Part shown: one piece after another, positions 42,419 through 51,695 of the stretch
Numbering within the stretch: position 1 is the stretch's first letter
How the letters are laid out: each line of letters begins with the position of its first letter
NCBI GenBank assembly: GCA_026707325.1
Contig: JAPOXA010000206.1
Span: 84,221-148,220 of the forward strand
Length of the DNA stretch: 64,000 nt
Origin: Acidobacteriota bacterium
GTDB lineage: Bacteria; Acidobacteriota; Thermoanaerobaculia; Multivoradales; Multivoraceae
Direction: 5' to 3'
Notes under the pieces: generated by a model
Seen by the model: the letters and a program-made list of their open reading frames with translations, nothing else
What the model was told of the DNA's origin: nothing
The model's database searches: none
Translations under genes and position numbers: made by a program

Positions 42419-43630
42419 ATGAAATTCGGCATCTTCTACGAGCATCAGCTGCCCAAGCCCTGGGGGCCGGACTCTGAGCATCGGCTGATCCAGAACTCGC
42501 TGGAACAGATCGAGCTCGCCGACCGGCTCGGGTACGACTACGCCTGGGAGGTCGAGCACCACTTCCTGGAGGAGTACTCCCACAGTTCGGCGCCCGAAGT
42601 GTTCCTGGCGGCGGCGTCGCAACGGACGAAGAACATCCGCCTCGGCCACGGCATCGTCCAGTTGACGACGAATCACCCGGCCCGGGTCGCCGAGCGGGTC
42701 TCGACGCTCGACCTCGTCTCGAACGGACGGGTCGAACTCGGGCTTGGCGAAGGCTCCAGCGTCACCGAACTTCACCCCTTCGGCCGCAGCTTCCGCGACA
42801 AGCGGATCGTCTGGGAAGAGGCCGTTCAGGCCTGCCTGCCGATGTTCTGGAACGAGGGCTGGGAGTACCACGGCCACTACTTCGACTTCCCGCTCCGCAA
42901 CGTGATCCCGAAGCCGCTGCAGCGGCCCCACCCGCCGCTCTGGGTCGCCTGTTCGCAGCTCGACACGATCCGCTACGCCGCCCACCGCGGCATGGGCGCG
43001 CTGTGCTTCAAGTTCGCCGACCTCGACTCCGCCCGGGCCTGGGTCAACGCGTACTACAACACGTTCACCCGGGATCAGCGCAAGCTCTGCGACTACCAGA
43101 CGAACCCGAATCTCGCGACGGTCAGCGGCTTCATGTGCGCGCCGACCGACGAGGAGGCGCAGCAGAAGGCCGACGGCTGGACCTTCTTCCAGTTCGCTCT
43201 GCAGCTCTACAACAAGGAAGGGCCGTTCGAGCCCAGGACGAACAACTTCTGGGAGCGCTACCAGGAGTGGAAGCAGACCCCCGAAGGCCGGCGTCGCTCC
43301 GACAGCGAACTGATCGGCTCGCCGGAGACGATCCGCGCGCGCCTGCGAGAGCTAGAGCGGGCCCACGTCGACCAGGTCATCCTGCTCAACCAGGCCGGCA
43401 AGAACACGCACGAGGACATCATGGGCAGCCTGGAGCTGTTCGCCCGCGAGGTGATGCCCGAGTTTCAGGCCCGCGAAGACGAGCAGCAGGCGTGGAAGAG
43501 AGCGGTGCTCGCCGGCGACGTGAGCCTCGACGAGATCGACACGGAGCCGTTCAACACGACGTCACGGCTCCGGCCCACGATTCCCCCATCCGAGGAGGCG
43601 CTGGCCGCGGCCCGCAAGTGGGCCAGCTAG
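42419..43630 (+). CDS. LLM-class flavin-dependent oxidoreductase
   Basis: This 403-residue protein is a bacterial luciferase-like monooxygenase (PF00296). It begins MKFGIFYEHQLPKPW, has the EVEHHFLEEYSHSSAPE substrate/flavin region, LGHGIVQLTTNHPARVAE, and the closing LIGSPETIRARLREL motif that binds F420 or FMN users. The C-terminus is extended by about 60 acidic residues. Oxygen- and flavin-dependent oxidation is likely; substrate unknown. The frame is open far upstream on this strand, but ATG at 42419 fits the family. Confidence 0.88.
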   Translation: MKFGIFYEHQLPKPWGPDSEHRLIQNSLEQIELADRLGYDYAWEVEHHFLEEYSHSSAPEVFLAAASQRTKNIRLGHGIVQLTTNHPARVAERVSTLDLVSNGRVELGLGEGSSVTELHPFGRSFRDKRIVWEEAVQACLPMFWNEGWEYHGHYFDFPLRNVIPKPLQRPHPPLWVACSQLDTIRYAAHRGMGALCFKFADLDSARAWVNAYYNTFTRDQRKLCDYQTNPNLATVSGFMCAPTDEEAQQKADGWTFFQFALQLYNKEGPFEPRTNNFWERYQEWKQTPEGRRRSDSELIGSPETIRARLRELERAHVDQVILLNQAGKNTHEDIMGSLELFAREVMPEFQAREDEQQAWKRAVLAGDVSLDEIDTEPFNTTSRLRPTIPPSEEALAAARKWAS

Positions 43631-43713
43631 GTCACCCGCCGGCAACCGCAACCGAACCATCGCTTCTGCGTAGTCAGATACGACAGCACGCGACCCAACT
43701 CAGGAGACTCTTC

Positions 43714-44496
43714 ATGTCCCTTCTCTTCCAGCGCCGCAAGGCTCTCTCGCTAGCCGGCTCCGTCCTGCTCCTGGGAGCCACGCTCTCCGCCGCGCCCCTC
43801 CTCGCCGACGACCAAGAACTGCCGTCGCCCGAGGAGATCGTCTCCCGCTACATAGAGGCCCTGGGCGGCGAGGAAGCGATCCGCGCACACAGCTCGAGGA
43901 CGGTCAAGGGCACGGTCGAGATTCCGGCGATGGGCATGTCCGGCCAGACGACGGCCTACTTCATCGCGCCCGACAAGATGATCGTCAAGGGCGAGATGCC
44001 AGGCATGGGCGAGAACGTCCAGGCCTACAACGGAGAGATCGGCTGGGTCGAGAACCCAATGGCGGGCACACAGCTACTGGAAGGCGACATGCTGGACCAG
44101 ATGAAGCGCCAGGCTCGCTTCTACGCGGACCTTGAGCGGGCCGACCTCTTCCCGCAACAGACGACCGCGGGAGAGACCGAGTGGAACGGCCAGGCCGCGT
44201 ACCAACTCGACGTCGTCGACATCGACGGCAACGAAATGTCCCAGTACTTCGCGAAGGAGACCGGGCTCCTGATCGGTGCGGAGGGAACACAGACGACCGA
44301 AATGGGAGCGATGGAGGTAGCGATCACCATCGGTGACTACGAGGAGTTCGGCGGAGTGTTGATCGCCACGTCGACCTCCACCAACCTCGTTTCGATGGCA
44401 ATGGAGATCATCGCGACCATCGAGTCGGTGACCTTCGACGACGTCGACCCGAGCGTCTTCGAGCCCTCCGACGCGATCAAGGCGCTGCTGCCCTAG
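43714..44496 (+). CDS. Secreted protein, first of a tandem paralogue pair
   Basis: This 260-residue protein has a signal peptide (residues 10-32). The mature part begins EEIVSRYIEALGGEEAIRAHSS, then EIPAMGMSG, and ends ESVTFDDVDPSVFEPSDAIKALLP. The fold is probably a beta-rich LolA-like or periplasmic lipid-binding type domain, but that is only a guess from the alternating strands. The next gene is a clear copy, and both have the same leader, CAACTCAGGAGAC, before the ATG. Function unknown. Confidence 0.78.
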   Translation: MSLLFQRRKALSLAGSVLLLGATLSAAPLLADDQELPSPEEIVSRYIEALGGEEAIRAHSSRTVKGTVEIPAMGMSGQTTAYFIAPDKMIVKGEMPGMGENVQAYNGEIGWVENPMAGTQLLEGDMLDQMKRQARFYADLERADLFPQQTTAGETEWNGQAAYQLDVVDIDGNEMSQYFAKETGLLIGAEGTQTTEMGAMEVAITIGDYEEFGGVLIATSTSTNLVSMAMEIIATIESVTFDDVDPSVFEPSDAIKALLP

Positions 44497-44544
44497 TAGA
44501 CGGCGTCACGAACCCGCACACGCGACCAACTCAGGAGACCATTC

Positions 44545-45360
44545 ATGTCCTTCAAGCCAACCAGCCGCAACGCTCTGCTCGTACTCGCCTTCTGCGGCCT
44601 GATTCTCGGCGCCTGCGCCGCCTACGAAGCCGGAGAAGCGCCTGCCCCCGCCGCACCGGAGCCTCCTCCACCGCCAGAGCTGACGGAGGAGCAGAAGATC
44701 GTCGCCCGTCACGTCGAAGCAATCGGCGGCGAAGATGCCATCCGCGCGCACGCCTCGATGACGATCAAGGGCGCCTTCGAGATGCCGGCGATGGGCCTTT
44801 CGGGCGAAGCGACCATCTACCTTGCCGCACCCGACAAGGGCCTCGTGAACATCGAAATCCCGGGCTTCGGCAGCAACGTTCAGGGCTTCAACGGTGAGTT
44901 CGGATGGTCCGAGGACCCGATGCAGGGCGCGCGCCTGCTCGAGGGCGGCGAGTTGAGCACCCTGCGGAACCAGACCCGCATTCACGGAGACCTGGAGTAC
45001 GACGAGCTCTACTCTCAGCAGACGGCCGTCGGCGAGACCGAATGGAACGGTCAGGCCGCCTACCAGATCGATCTCGTCGACGTCGAGGGCAACGAGTCGT
45101 CCCGCTACTTCGCCGTCGAGACCGGCCTGCTGATCGGCGAGGAAGGGACCACGACGAGCGAGATGGGCACCATCGAGACGAGCAGTACCTTGACGGACTA
45201 CAAGGAGTTCGGCGGCGTCCTGTTCGCAACGTCCACGACGACGAGCATCCCGTCCTTCGGCGTAGAGATGACCCAGACCATCGAGTCCGTAACCTTCGAC
45301 GACGTCGACCCGACCGTCTTCGAGCCTTCCGACGCGATCAAGGCGCTCCTGCCGGAGTAG
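44545..45360 (+). CDS. Putative lipoprotein, second of the tandem pair
   Basis: This 271-residue protein is a paralogue of the preceding gene with about the same length and motif order (EAIGGEDAIRAHAS, EMPAMGLSG, GETEWNGQAAYQIDLVD, TFDDVDPTVFEPSDAIKALLPE). It differs at the N-terminus: a lipobox L-G-A-C and a Pro-rich linker make it a lipoprotein, whereas the first copy looks freely secreted. The gap between them is 48 bases. The pair probably arose by duplication and then took different locations. Confidence 0.78.
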   Translation: MSFKPTSRNALLVLAFCGLILGACAAYEAGEAPAPAAPEPPPPPELTEEQKIVARHVEAIGGEDAIRAHASMTIKGAFEMPAMGLSGEATIYLAAPDKGLVNIEIPGFGSNVQGFNGEFGWSEDPMQGARLLEGGELSTLRNQTRIHGDLEYDELYSQQTAVGETEWNGQAAYQIDLVDVEGNESSRYFAVETGLLIGEEGTTTSEMGTIETSSTLTDYKEFGGVLFATSTTTSIPSFGVEMTQTIESVTFDDVDPTVFEPSDAIKALLPE

Positions 45361-45390
45361 AGGCTCGGCCCACTCGAAACAGCTCTTTCC

Positions 45391-45422
45391 CCGGTGCGGC
45401 CGCGTCGGCGCGGCCGCACCGG
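45391..45422. repeat. 14-bp perfect hairpin with TCGG loop
   Basis: Bases 45391-45404 and 45409-45422 pair without mismatch around a four-base TCGG loop. It starts 31 bases after the lipoprotein stop, a place for a terminator, yet it also covers where the signal peptide of the next gene should begin. No U-tract follows. Confidence 0.7.
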
Positions 45423-45535
45423 CGCTCTTCGTCGCGGCGGCGTTCATCGCCGCTGCCGCGACACCAGCCGAAGCCCAGGGCAGCCGGCGACCCCAGCCGC
45501 GGCTGACGGACCTCTACGAGCAGTGGCTCGCGGAA

Positions 45536-47926
45536 GTGGAGCCGCTGCTTGCCAAGGCAGAGCGCCAGGCCTTCGAGCGGCTGGAAGGCCCGGGCGCTCG
45601 CGAGCGCTTCCTGCGCGCCTTCTGGGCGGCGCGGCCCGAGCGCCTGCTCGAGCGCTGGCGGGAGAACCGCGAGGCCCGCGACCAGCTCCGGGAACGCTCG
45701 CCGGCGATGGAGCGCGCCGTGCTCCTGGCCGGCAAGCCAGCTGACCGCCAGACCGTCGAGCCCTGCGAGTCGGAACTCCGGCGGATCGAGATCTGGACCT
45801 ACGACGGCTGGCGACTCGAACACCAGCTCGGCCGTCCGCCTCTCCCGGATGAAGACGAGATCGTTCTGGCCTTCGTCCAGCAGGTGAACTTCGACCCGCG
45901 GTCGCTGCGACTGTGGTCGCCGTCCTCCGGCGTCGATCTGACCTTCGATCGGGAACAGCAGGACGGCGGCCGCTCCGACGACGCCAAGACGCCGATGGCC
46001 GGCGCGTTCCGCGTACTCGACCAGGCCGAGCGACGCCGATGCATGACCCCGAGCGAGCGGCGCCGCCTGGAACGACGGCTGGGCCGGGCCGTCGGGTGGC
46101 GGGAGTTCATCGACCGGCTGGACTGGGCCGCCGCGGCGTCGCAAGCCGGCTGGATCGACCGCCTCCTCCGCGTCGAAACGGTGCTCGACGCGGACGCCAT
46201 GGCCCTGCCGGGCGTCTCGCTCGACTTCGAACCTCTTGGTGCCGAGAACCGGCGCACCGCGATGCGCGGCCGGCTGCGGCTGCCGCCCGAGCACCTCGCG
46301 GCCATCGGCGCCGGCCAGATCCTCGATCGCGTGACGATCACCGGCGACGTCTTCCTGCACGACCGCCTGGCCGACGCCTTCGTCGTCACTCATCACGTGA
46401 GCGGGGGAACCGGCGAAATCACCCTCACGTTCTACCGGCGGCTGCCGGCCGGCACCTATCGGCTGGAGATCCGCGCCGAGGATCGCCTGGGCCGCGGCCT
46501 GCTCCGCACGAGCCGCACGCTCGAAGTGCCGGCGCTCGACGTGCAACCCGATGTCCCCGGCCTCGGCCTCCTGAGCCGGCGCGAGACGATCGCCCTCAAC
46601 CAGTTGCCGAGCGTCGAGTTGCTGACGCCCGAAGGCCGCGTCCTCGGTTCGACCTTCACCGCCCGTGTCGTCGCCAGCCCAGCCGTGTCTCGGGTCGCCT
46701 TCCTGCGCGACGGCGAGGCGGTCGCAACCGTCGACGCGCCTCCCTTCGTGCAGGACCTCGACCTGCCGGGCCGCCGCCACCGGATCGAGGTACGGGGGCA
46801 CGACGCCGCGGGAGCGCTCCTTGCCCGTCACGCGCTGGAGGTCGAGCGGGAAGAACACCCGTTCTCGATCGCGCTCGAGCGCCCGGACCCGGCGTTCATC
46901 GAGGAGGCGCTCGAGCTGTCCGTGCGCGTCGACGTCCCGTCCGGCCGGGAGCTCGACCGCGTCGACTGCCATCTGGACGCCGAACTCCTCGAAAGCATGA
47001 CGGCCCCGCCGTTCCGATGCCGGGTTCCGGCCGGACTGCGCCTGCCTCTGAGCTTCGTTCGGGCAGCCGCCACGCTCCGTACGGGCGAGACGGTCGAAGA
47101 CCTCGTCTTCCTCGGCTCAGGAGCGCCGGAGGAGATCGAGGTGCGCCTCGTCGACCTGCTGGTTTCCGTCGGAGGCCGGCAGGCGGGACCGGCAACGGGA
47201 CTGGACGCGGCCGACTTCCGTGTTCTGCACCGGGGCGTCGAAGCAGGGATCCGCGACTTCCGGAACCTGGCCGACCGACCGCTCACCGTTGCCCTGCTGA
47301 TGGACATCTCGAGTTCGATGGGTCGTGGTGTCCGCGTCGCCGCGACCAGCGCGCAGCGCTTCTTCGAGGGCATCCTGACCGATCGCGACACCGCCAGTCT
47401 GATCGTGTTCAACCACGACCTCGACCGCCTGGCGCCATTCTCGGCCGACACGCGCCTGCTCCGCTACGCCGCCGAGGGTCTGCGGGCCTGGGGCTCCACC
47501 CGGCTCTACGACGGGATCGCCTATGCCGTCTCTTCGTTCGCGGGACGTCCGGATCGGCGCGCCCTGGTCGTGCTCAGCGACGGCGCCGACACGGACAGCA
47601 ATCTCGACTTCGAGCGCGTGCTGGCGCAGGTCGAACTGGCCGGCGTCGTCGTCTATCCGATCGCCCTGAGGGTCTCCGACGAAACAACCACGGAAGCGCT
47701 GGAGCGGCTCGCGGAGAGCACCGGCGGCCGCTACCACGCGGCCGCTTCGGTCGAAGACCTGGATCGCATCTACCGGGAGATCGAGCGCGCCCTCCGTTCC
47801 CAGTACCTGATCGCTTTCGAACCGCCGCCCGGCGTCGAGGCGGGCGCCGACGGGCTGCGGGACATCGAGGTCGAGGTGTCGCGTGCGGGGCTGACGGTGA
47901 CGGGAGTGAGAAGCCGGGGGCGGTGA
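45536..47926 (+). CDS. VWFA-related protein with GWxTD-like N-terminus; start uncertain
   Basis: This frame gives 796 residues. The N-terminal part (FLRAFWAARPERLLERWREN) resembles the GWxTD domain; the middle holds repeated Ig-like beta domains; residues about 580-770 are a von Willebrand A domain with MIDAS MDISSSMG near 587, FNHDLDRLAPFS and VVLSDGADTDS. This is the 'VWFA-related Acidobacterial' pattern. GTG at 45536 is the first start codon in frame, but the frame is open before it and encodes a signal-peptide-like ALFVAAAFIAAAATPAEAQG at 45424-45483. No start codon precedes that in frame; a GTG at 45394 with Arg-rich codons is in another frame. A one-base error in the hairpin would explain this. 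Confidence 0.8.
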   Translation: MEPLLAKAERQAFERLEGPGARERFLRAFWAARPERLLERWRENREARDQLRERSPAMERAVLLAGKPADRQTVEPCESELRRIEIWTYDGWRLEHQLGRPPLPDEDEIVLAFVQQVNFDPRSLRLWSPSSGVDLTFDREQQDGGRSDDAKTPMAGAFRVLDQAERRRCMTPSERRRLERRLGRAVGWREFIDRLDWAAAASQAGWIDRLLRVETVLDADAMALPGVSLDFEPLGAENRRTAMRGRLRLPPEHLAAIGAGQILDRVTITGDVFLHDRLADAFVVTHHVSGGTGEITLTFYRRLPAGTYRLEIRAEDRLGRGLLRTSRTLEVPALDVQPDVPGLGLLSRRETIALNQLPSVELLTPEGRVLGSTFTARVVASPAVSRVAFLRDGEAVATVDAPPFVQDLDLPGRRHRIEVRGHDAAGALLARHALEVEREEHPFSIALERPDPAFIEEALELSVRVDVPSGRELDRVDCHLDAELLESMTAPPFRCRVPAGLRLPLSFVRAAATLRTGETVEDLVFLGSGAPEEIEVRLVDLLVSVGGRQAGPATGLDAADFRVLHRGVEAGIRDFRNLADRPLTVALLMDISSSMGRGVRVAATSAQRFFEGILTDRDTASLIVFNHDLDRLAPFSADTRLLRYAAEGLRAWGSTRLYDGIAYAVSSFAGRPDRRALVVLSDGADTDSNLDFERVLAQVELAGVVVYPIALRVSDETTTEALERLAESTGGRYHAAASVEDLDRIYREIERALRSQYLIAFEPPPGVEAGADGLRDIEVEVSRAGLTVTGVRSRGR

Positions 47927-47945
47927 GGAGACGTAGACTGCCGGC

Positions 47946-49232
47946 ATGAGCGGAGCGCGGGCGGCGATGAGGGCGATCGAGCGCGCCCTCATCCGGCCGT
48001 GCCGGGCGGCGGAGGGAAGCGCGGGCTACTGGCTCTTCGTGAGCCACCTCTTCACCACGTTCGGCATCGCGCTGTCGAACTTCCTCCTCTTCTTCACCCT
48101 GATCTGGGCCGCCATTCGCCGACGACGGCTCCACTTCGCGAGCGGCGACGAGGATCGGCGACGGCGGCGGCGGATTCTGCTCCCACTGGGCCTCTACGCG
48201 GGCTGCTTCGTGCTCTCGGCCGCCTTCTCCTACGATCCGGCAACCAGCCTCCAGGAGCTCTCCACGCTCTACGCCGTGCTGACCCTGCCGCTGGCGCTGC
48301 TGCTCGTCCGTGGCGAGCGCCAGGTGCGGGTCGTCATCGTGGCCCTCACCGGGATCTCGGCCGTCCTCGCCGTCTACGGCCTGGCCCAGTTCGCCTTCAC
48401 CGACTACGGCCCACTCCAACAGCGGATCCCCGGACCGTTCTCGCACTACATGACCTTCTCCGGCGTCCTCCTGCTCGGCCTCGCCCTGATCGCCGGCCGC
48501 CTGAGCAGCGCGGGCGGCTGGCGTTCGCGAGCCAACTGGATCGGTTTGGCCCTGGTTGGCGGCGCTCTCGTCCTCACCCTGACCCGCAACGCCTGGCTCG
48601 GCGCCTTTGCTCTCGCGATCACGGCGATGGCCCTTCAGCGCCGGCGCGTCTTCCTGGGTTTCGCCGGCGCGCTGGTACTGGCCGCCGTCTCGCTGGCCGC
48701 CGTGGCGCCGACCCTGTGGCCGACCTACTGGCAGCGAGCGACCTCGATGGCGGACGTCCGTAATCCCTCGAACTACGACCGGCTGTGCATGCTCTGGGCC
48801 GGCGGCCAGATGATCGTCGATCGACCCCTTACCGGCATCGGCCCGGCCATGGTCCGCGAGTGGTACCCGGTCTACCGGCATCCGACGTCGGTTCGGCCGC
48901 GCGTCAAGCACCTGCACAACACGTTCGTCCACATGGCGGCCAGCCGCGGCATTCCGTCCCTGCTCGCCTACCTGTGGCTGATGGCTGCGGCGGCGGCGAT
49001 GGCGTTCGAGGGCTATCGCCGCGAGGGCGGCCGGGCCGGGCCGCGCGCCGACCTCTACCTGGGCGTCCTGTTCGCCCTCCTCGCGCTGAACGTGGCCGGC
49101 CTGTTTGAAGCGAACTGGCGCGACACGGAGATCCAGCGCTGGACGCTGTTCCTGCTGGCCCTGCCGGTTATCCTCCGCGCTCCAGACGACCAGCCCGGAG
49201 ATTCGGCATGCACCTCGACCGCCTCAGTCTGA
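47946..49232 (+). CDS. O-antigen ligase-like membrane protein
   Basis: This 428-residue protein has about ten membrane helices and the Wzy_C/O-antigen ligase signature in a large periplasmic loop: SHYMTFSGVLLLGLALI, LTLTRNAWLGA, TGIGPAMVREWYP and KHLHNTFVHMAASRG. Such proteins join polysaccharide to lipid A, to proteins or to each other. Nearby genes do not show which. Its 3' end overlaps the amidase gene start by 25 bases. Confidence 0.85.
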   Translation: MSGARAAMRAIERALIRPCRAAEGSAGYWLFVSHLFTTFGIALSNFLLFFTLIWAAIRRRRLHFASGDEDRRRRRRILLPLGLYAGCFVLSAAFSYDPATSLQELSTLYAVLTLPLALLLVRGERQVRVVIVALTGISAVLAVYGLAQFAFTDYGPLQQRIPGPFSHYMTFSGVLLLGLALIAGRLSSAGGWRSRANWIGLALVGGALVLTLTRNAWLGAFALAITAMALQRRRVFLGFAGALVLAAVSLAAVAPTLWPTYWQRATSMADVRNPSNYDRLCMLWAGGQMIVDRPLTGIGPAMVREWYPVYRHPTSVRPRVKHLHNTFVHMAASRGIPSLLAYLWLMAAAAAMAFEGYRREGGRAGPRADLYLGVLFALLALNVAGLFEANWRDTEIQRWTLFLLALPVILRAPDDQPGDSACTSTASV

Positions 49233-50626
49233 TCCAGCTCCTCGACCTTCTGTCGGCCCGGGAGATCTCCTGCGCCGAGTTGATGGACGCGACCCTGGAA
49301 CGCATCGAGGCCACGCACCCGAAGCTCAACGCGGTCGTCAGCCAGCGGCCTCGCGAAGCGTTGCGGGCCGACGCCGAGGCGGCCGACGCGCGACGCGCCG
49401 CCGGCGACGCCCGGCCGCTCGAGGGCGTGCCCCTCGGCGTCAAGGACCTCGAGGACGTGGCCGGCATGGTGACGTCCATGGGTTCGCGCGTGTTCCGCGA
49501 TCAGGTGGCCGAGGCCGATTCGACCCAGGTGGCGCGGCTGCGAGGCGCCGGCGCGATCGTCGTCGGCAAGACGAACACCCCCGAGTTCGGGTTCACCGCG
49601 ATCACCAAGAACCCCTTGTTCGGCGTCACCCGCTCGCCCTGGAATCTGGAACGCACTCCCGGAGGCTCGAGCGGCGGTTCTTCCGCTGTGCTGGCGGGCG
49701 GCGTCTTGCCTCTCGTCACCTCCTCGGACGGCGGCGGCTCGATCCGGATCCCGGCCAGCTTCACCGGCGCGTTCGGCCTGAAGCCGAGCCAGGGCCGGAT
49801 TCCGCGCGGGCCGATGAAGGCCTGGGATTACGGCAGCACCGCGGTCTACGGCCCCCTGACCCGCACGGTGGAGGATGGCGCCCTGTTCCTCGACCTGGTC
49901 GCCGGACCGTCGCCCTGCGATCCCGGCTCGCTTCCCCATCCCGGCCTGAGCTACCGCGACGCGCTCGAATCGGGGCTCCCCGCTTCCCTCCGCATCGCCT
50001 GGTCGCCGGACCTCGGGTACGCAAGGGTGCAATCGGACGTAGCTCGCGTGGCCGCGGACGCGGCGACCGTGTTCGATCAGGCCGGTCTCTCCGTCGAACC
50101 GCTCGAGGAGCATGTGCCGGCCGGTCCGCCGATGCTGACGGCCGCCTGGGGCGCACTGGGCAACTTCCTGATCGCCGGCCAGATCCACGAACCGCTTCGG
50201 AGCCAGCGCCAGGACATGACCCACTCCTTCGCCGAGGCGCTGGAACGCTCCTGGGAGATGACGCCCGAGACCTTCGGCGCCGCGGCGCGCGAACGGGCTC
50301 AGCTGAATCTCTGGTGCGGCGAGGTCTTCAACCGCTTCGATCTGCTGCTGACGCCGACCGTGCCCTACGATCCGCCACCCGCGCGCGGTCCCTTCCCTAC
50401 CCACACCGAGGGCAGGGAGCAGGTGCCGGCCGGCGTCGCGGCGTTCACGATTCCGTTCAACATGTCCGGTCATCCGGCGGCAACGGTGCGCGCCGGTCTC
50501 TCCGAGGCCGGCCTGCCGGTCGGCCTCCAGATCGTCGGACCACGCCACCGGGACGATCTGGTGATGCGGGCCGCGCGGCTGTTCGAGCGAGCGCGTCCCT
50601 GGCATCCGGACTGGCCGGAGATCTGA
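49208..50626 (+). CDS. Amidase signature family enzyme
   Basis: This 472-residue protein has the Ser-cisSer-Lys site of the amidase signature family: the Lys in PLGVKDLEDV, the Gly/Ser core PGGSSGGSSAVLAGG and SSDGGGSIRIPASF. It hydrolyses an amide bond; the family includes GatA, fatty acid amide hydrolases and aryl-acylamidases. GatB/GatC are not next to it, and the sequence is more like a stand-alone amidase. ATG at 49208 lies inside the ligase gene end. Confidence 0.9.
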   Translation: MHLDRLSLIQLLDLLSAREISCAELMDATLERIEATHPKLNAVVSQRPREALRADAEAADARRAAGDARPLEGVPLGVKDLEDVAGMVTSMGSRVFRDQVAEADSTQVARLRGAGAIVVGKTNTPEFGFTAITKNPLFGVTRSPWNLERTPGGSSGGSSAVLAGGVLPLVTSSDGGGSIRIPASFTGAFGLKPSQGRIPRGPMKAWDYGSTAVYGPLTRTVEDGALFLDLVAGPSPCDPGSLPHPGLSYRDALESGLPASLRIAWSPDLGYARVQSDVARVAADAATVFDQAGLSVEPLEEHVPAGPPMLTAAWGALGNFLIAGQIHEPLRSQRQDMTHSFAEALERSWEMTPETFGAAARERAQLNLWCGEVFNRFDLLLTPTVPYDPPPARGPFPTHTEGREQVPAGVAAFTIPFNMSGHPAATVRAGLSEAGLPVGLQIVGPRHRDDLVMRAARLFERARPWHPDWPEI

Positions 50627-50630
50627 TCCC

Positions 50631-50645
50631 GGCCGGCGCCCGGCC
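50631..50645. terminator. Short GC hairpin between convergent genes
   Basis: GGCCGG at 50631-50636 and CCGGCC at 50640-50645 pair around a three-base loop in the 19 bases between the amidase and alcohol dehydrogenase stops. The stem is short for a terminator and there is no U-tract. Confidence 0.35.
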
Positions 50646-51668
50646 TCAGGGGATGACGGTGACCTTGACCGCCCCGCTCTGCTTGTCGCCCGCGATCTCG
50701 AACGCCCGCTCGAACTCGTCCAGCGCTACCTCGTGGGTGATGAGGCCCGAGAGGCCCCCGCCACCCGCCGCCAGGATACGCACCGCCTCGGCGAAGTCGG
50801 CCTCGCCGGGGCGCCGGGCGTAGCAGTTGGACCACTGCAGGCGAGCCTCCTTGCCGAGCAGCATAAGCGGATCGAGGGTCAGCGGACCCATGAAGACGCC
50901 CAGGACGCAGACCGTGCCGCCGGGAGCGAGCGCGATGGTGGCGGCCGTCATCGTGTCGGCCACACCGCCTACCGTCTCGACGACGAGCTCGGCGTCGTGG
51001 CCGGTCAGGTCTTCCGCAGGGCCCTCGTCGATCACCCGGTGGGCGCCGAGCCGTCTCGCCAGTTCGGCCTGGTGCGGATAGCGGGCCGTGATGGCCACGT
51101 CGCCGAACCCCCAGGCACGGGCAACCGCGACGACCGCGAGGCCGATCGAGCCCGCGCCCAGGATCAGCAGACGATTCGGCGGCCTGGCCTGGTCCGCGCC
51201 GCACAGCCGGAGCCCGTGAACCGCGACGGCGAAAGGCTCGGCGAGCGCGGCGACCGGCAGCGGAAGCCCATCCGGAACCCGGTACAGACGGTGCGCCGGG
51301 ACGACCACGGCGTCGGCGAAGCCGCCCGGCCGGCGCAGGCCGTAGAGCTGGAGGTCCCGGCAGATCGAGTCCCGGCCTTCGCGGCACGGCTCGCAGTCAC
51401 CGCACGAAGCCAGGGGTTCGACCACGACCGCCTCGCCAGCGGCGAAGCCGGAGACACCCGCGCCAAGGTCGTCGACCACGCCGGCCATCTCGTGGCCCAT
51501 GATCGATCCCGGATCGATGATCGGTTTCGGGCTGTGAACCAGGTGCAGGTCCGTGCCGCACAGGCCGCAGGCGCTGATCCGAAGCCGGACCTCGCCGGGG
51601 CCGGGCACCGGCAGCGGACGCTCGGCGAGCGCTACTTGACCGGGGCCGCGATAAACGCCCGCGCGCAT
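50646..51668 (-). CDS. Zinc-dependent alcohol dehydrogenase family protein
   Basis: This 340-residue protein is a medium-chain dehydrogenase. Catalytic zinc ligands are Cys in ACGLCGTDLH and the His-Glu of IMGHEMAGVV; structural zinc cysteines are in CGDCEPCREGRDSIC. The NAD(P) motif is LILGAGSIGLA. It resembles sorbitol/threonine dehydrogenase-like members. Substrate unknown. It converges with the amidase gene and follows the PDZ gene by 27 bases on the same strand. Confidence 0.92.
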   Translation of the reverse strand: MRAGVYRGPGQVALAERPLPVPGPGEVRLRISACGLCGTDLHLVHSPKPIIDPGSIMGHEMAGVVDDLGAGVSGFAAGEAVVVEPLASCGDCEPCREGRDSICRDLQLYGLRRPGGFADAVVVPAHRLYRVPDGLPLPVAALAEPFAVAVHGLRLCGADQARPPNRLLILGAGSIGLAVVAVARAWGFGDVAITARYPHQAELARRLGAHRVIDEGPAEDLTGHDAELVVETVGGVADTMTAATIALAPGGTVCVLGVFMGPLTLDPLMLLGKEARLQWSNCYARRPGEADFAEAVRILAAGGGGLSGLITHEVALDEFERAFEIAGDKQSGAVKVTVIP

Positions 51669-51695
51669 CGCGCGGATCGTAACAACGGCCTGTGA

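Noticed and set aside
49208..50626. Amidase as the GatA subunit of tRNA amidation
   Set aside because: No GatB or GatC gene is near and the sequence fits stand-alone amidases as well.
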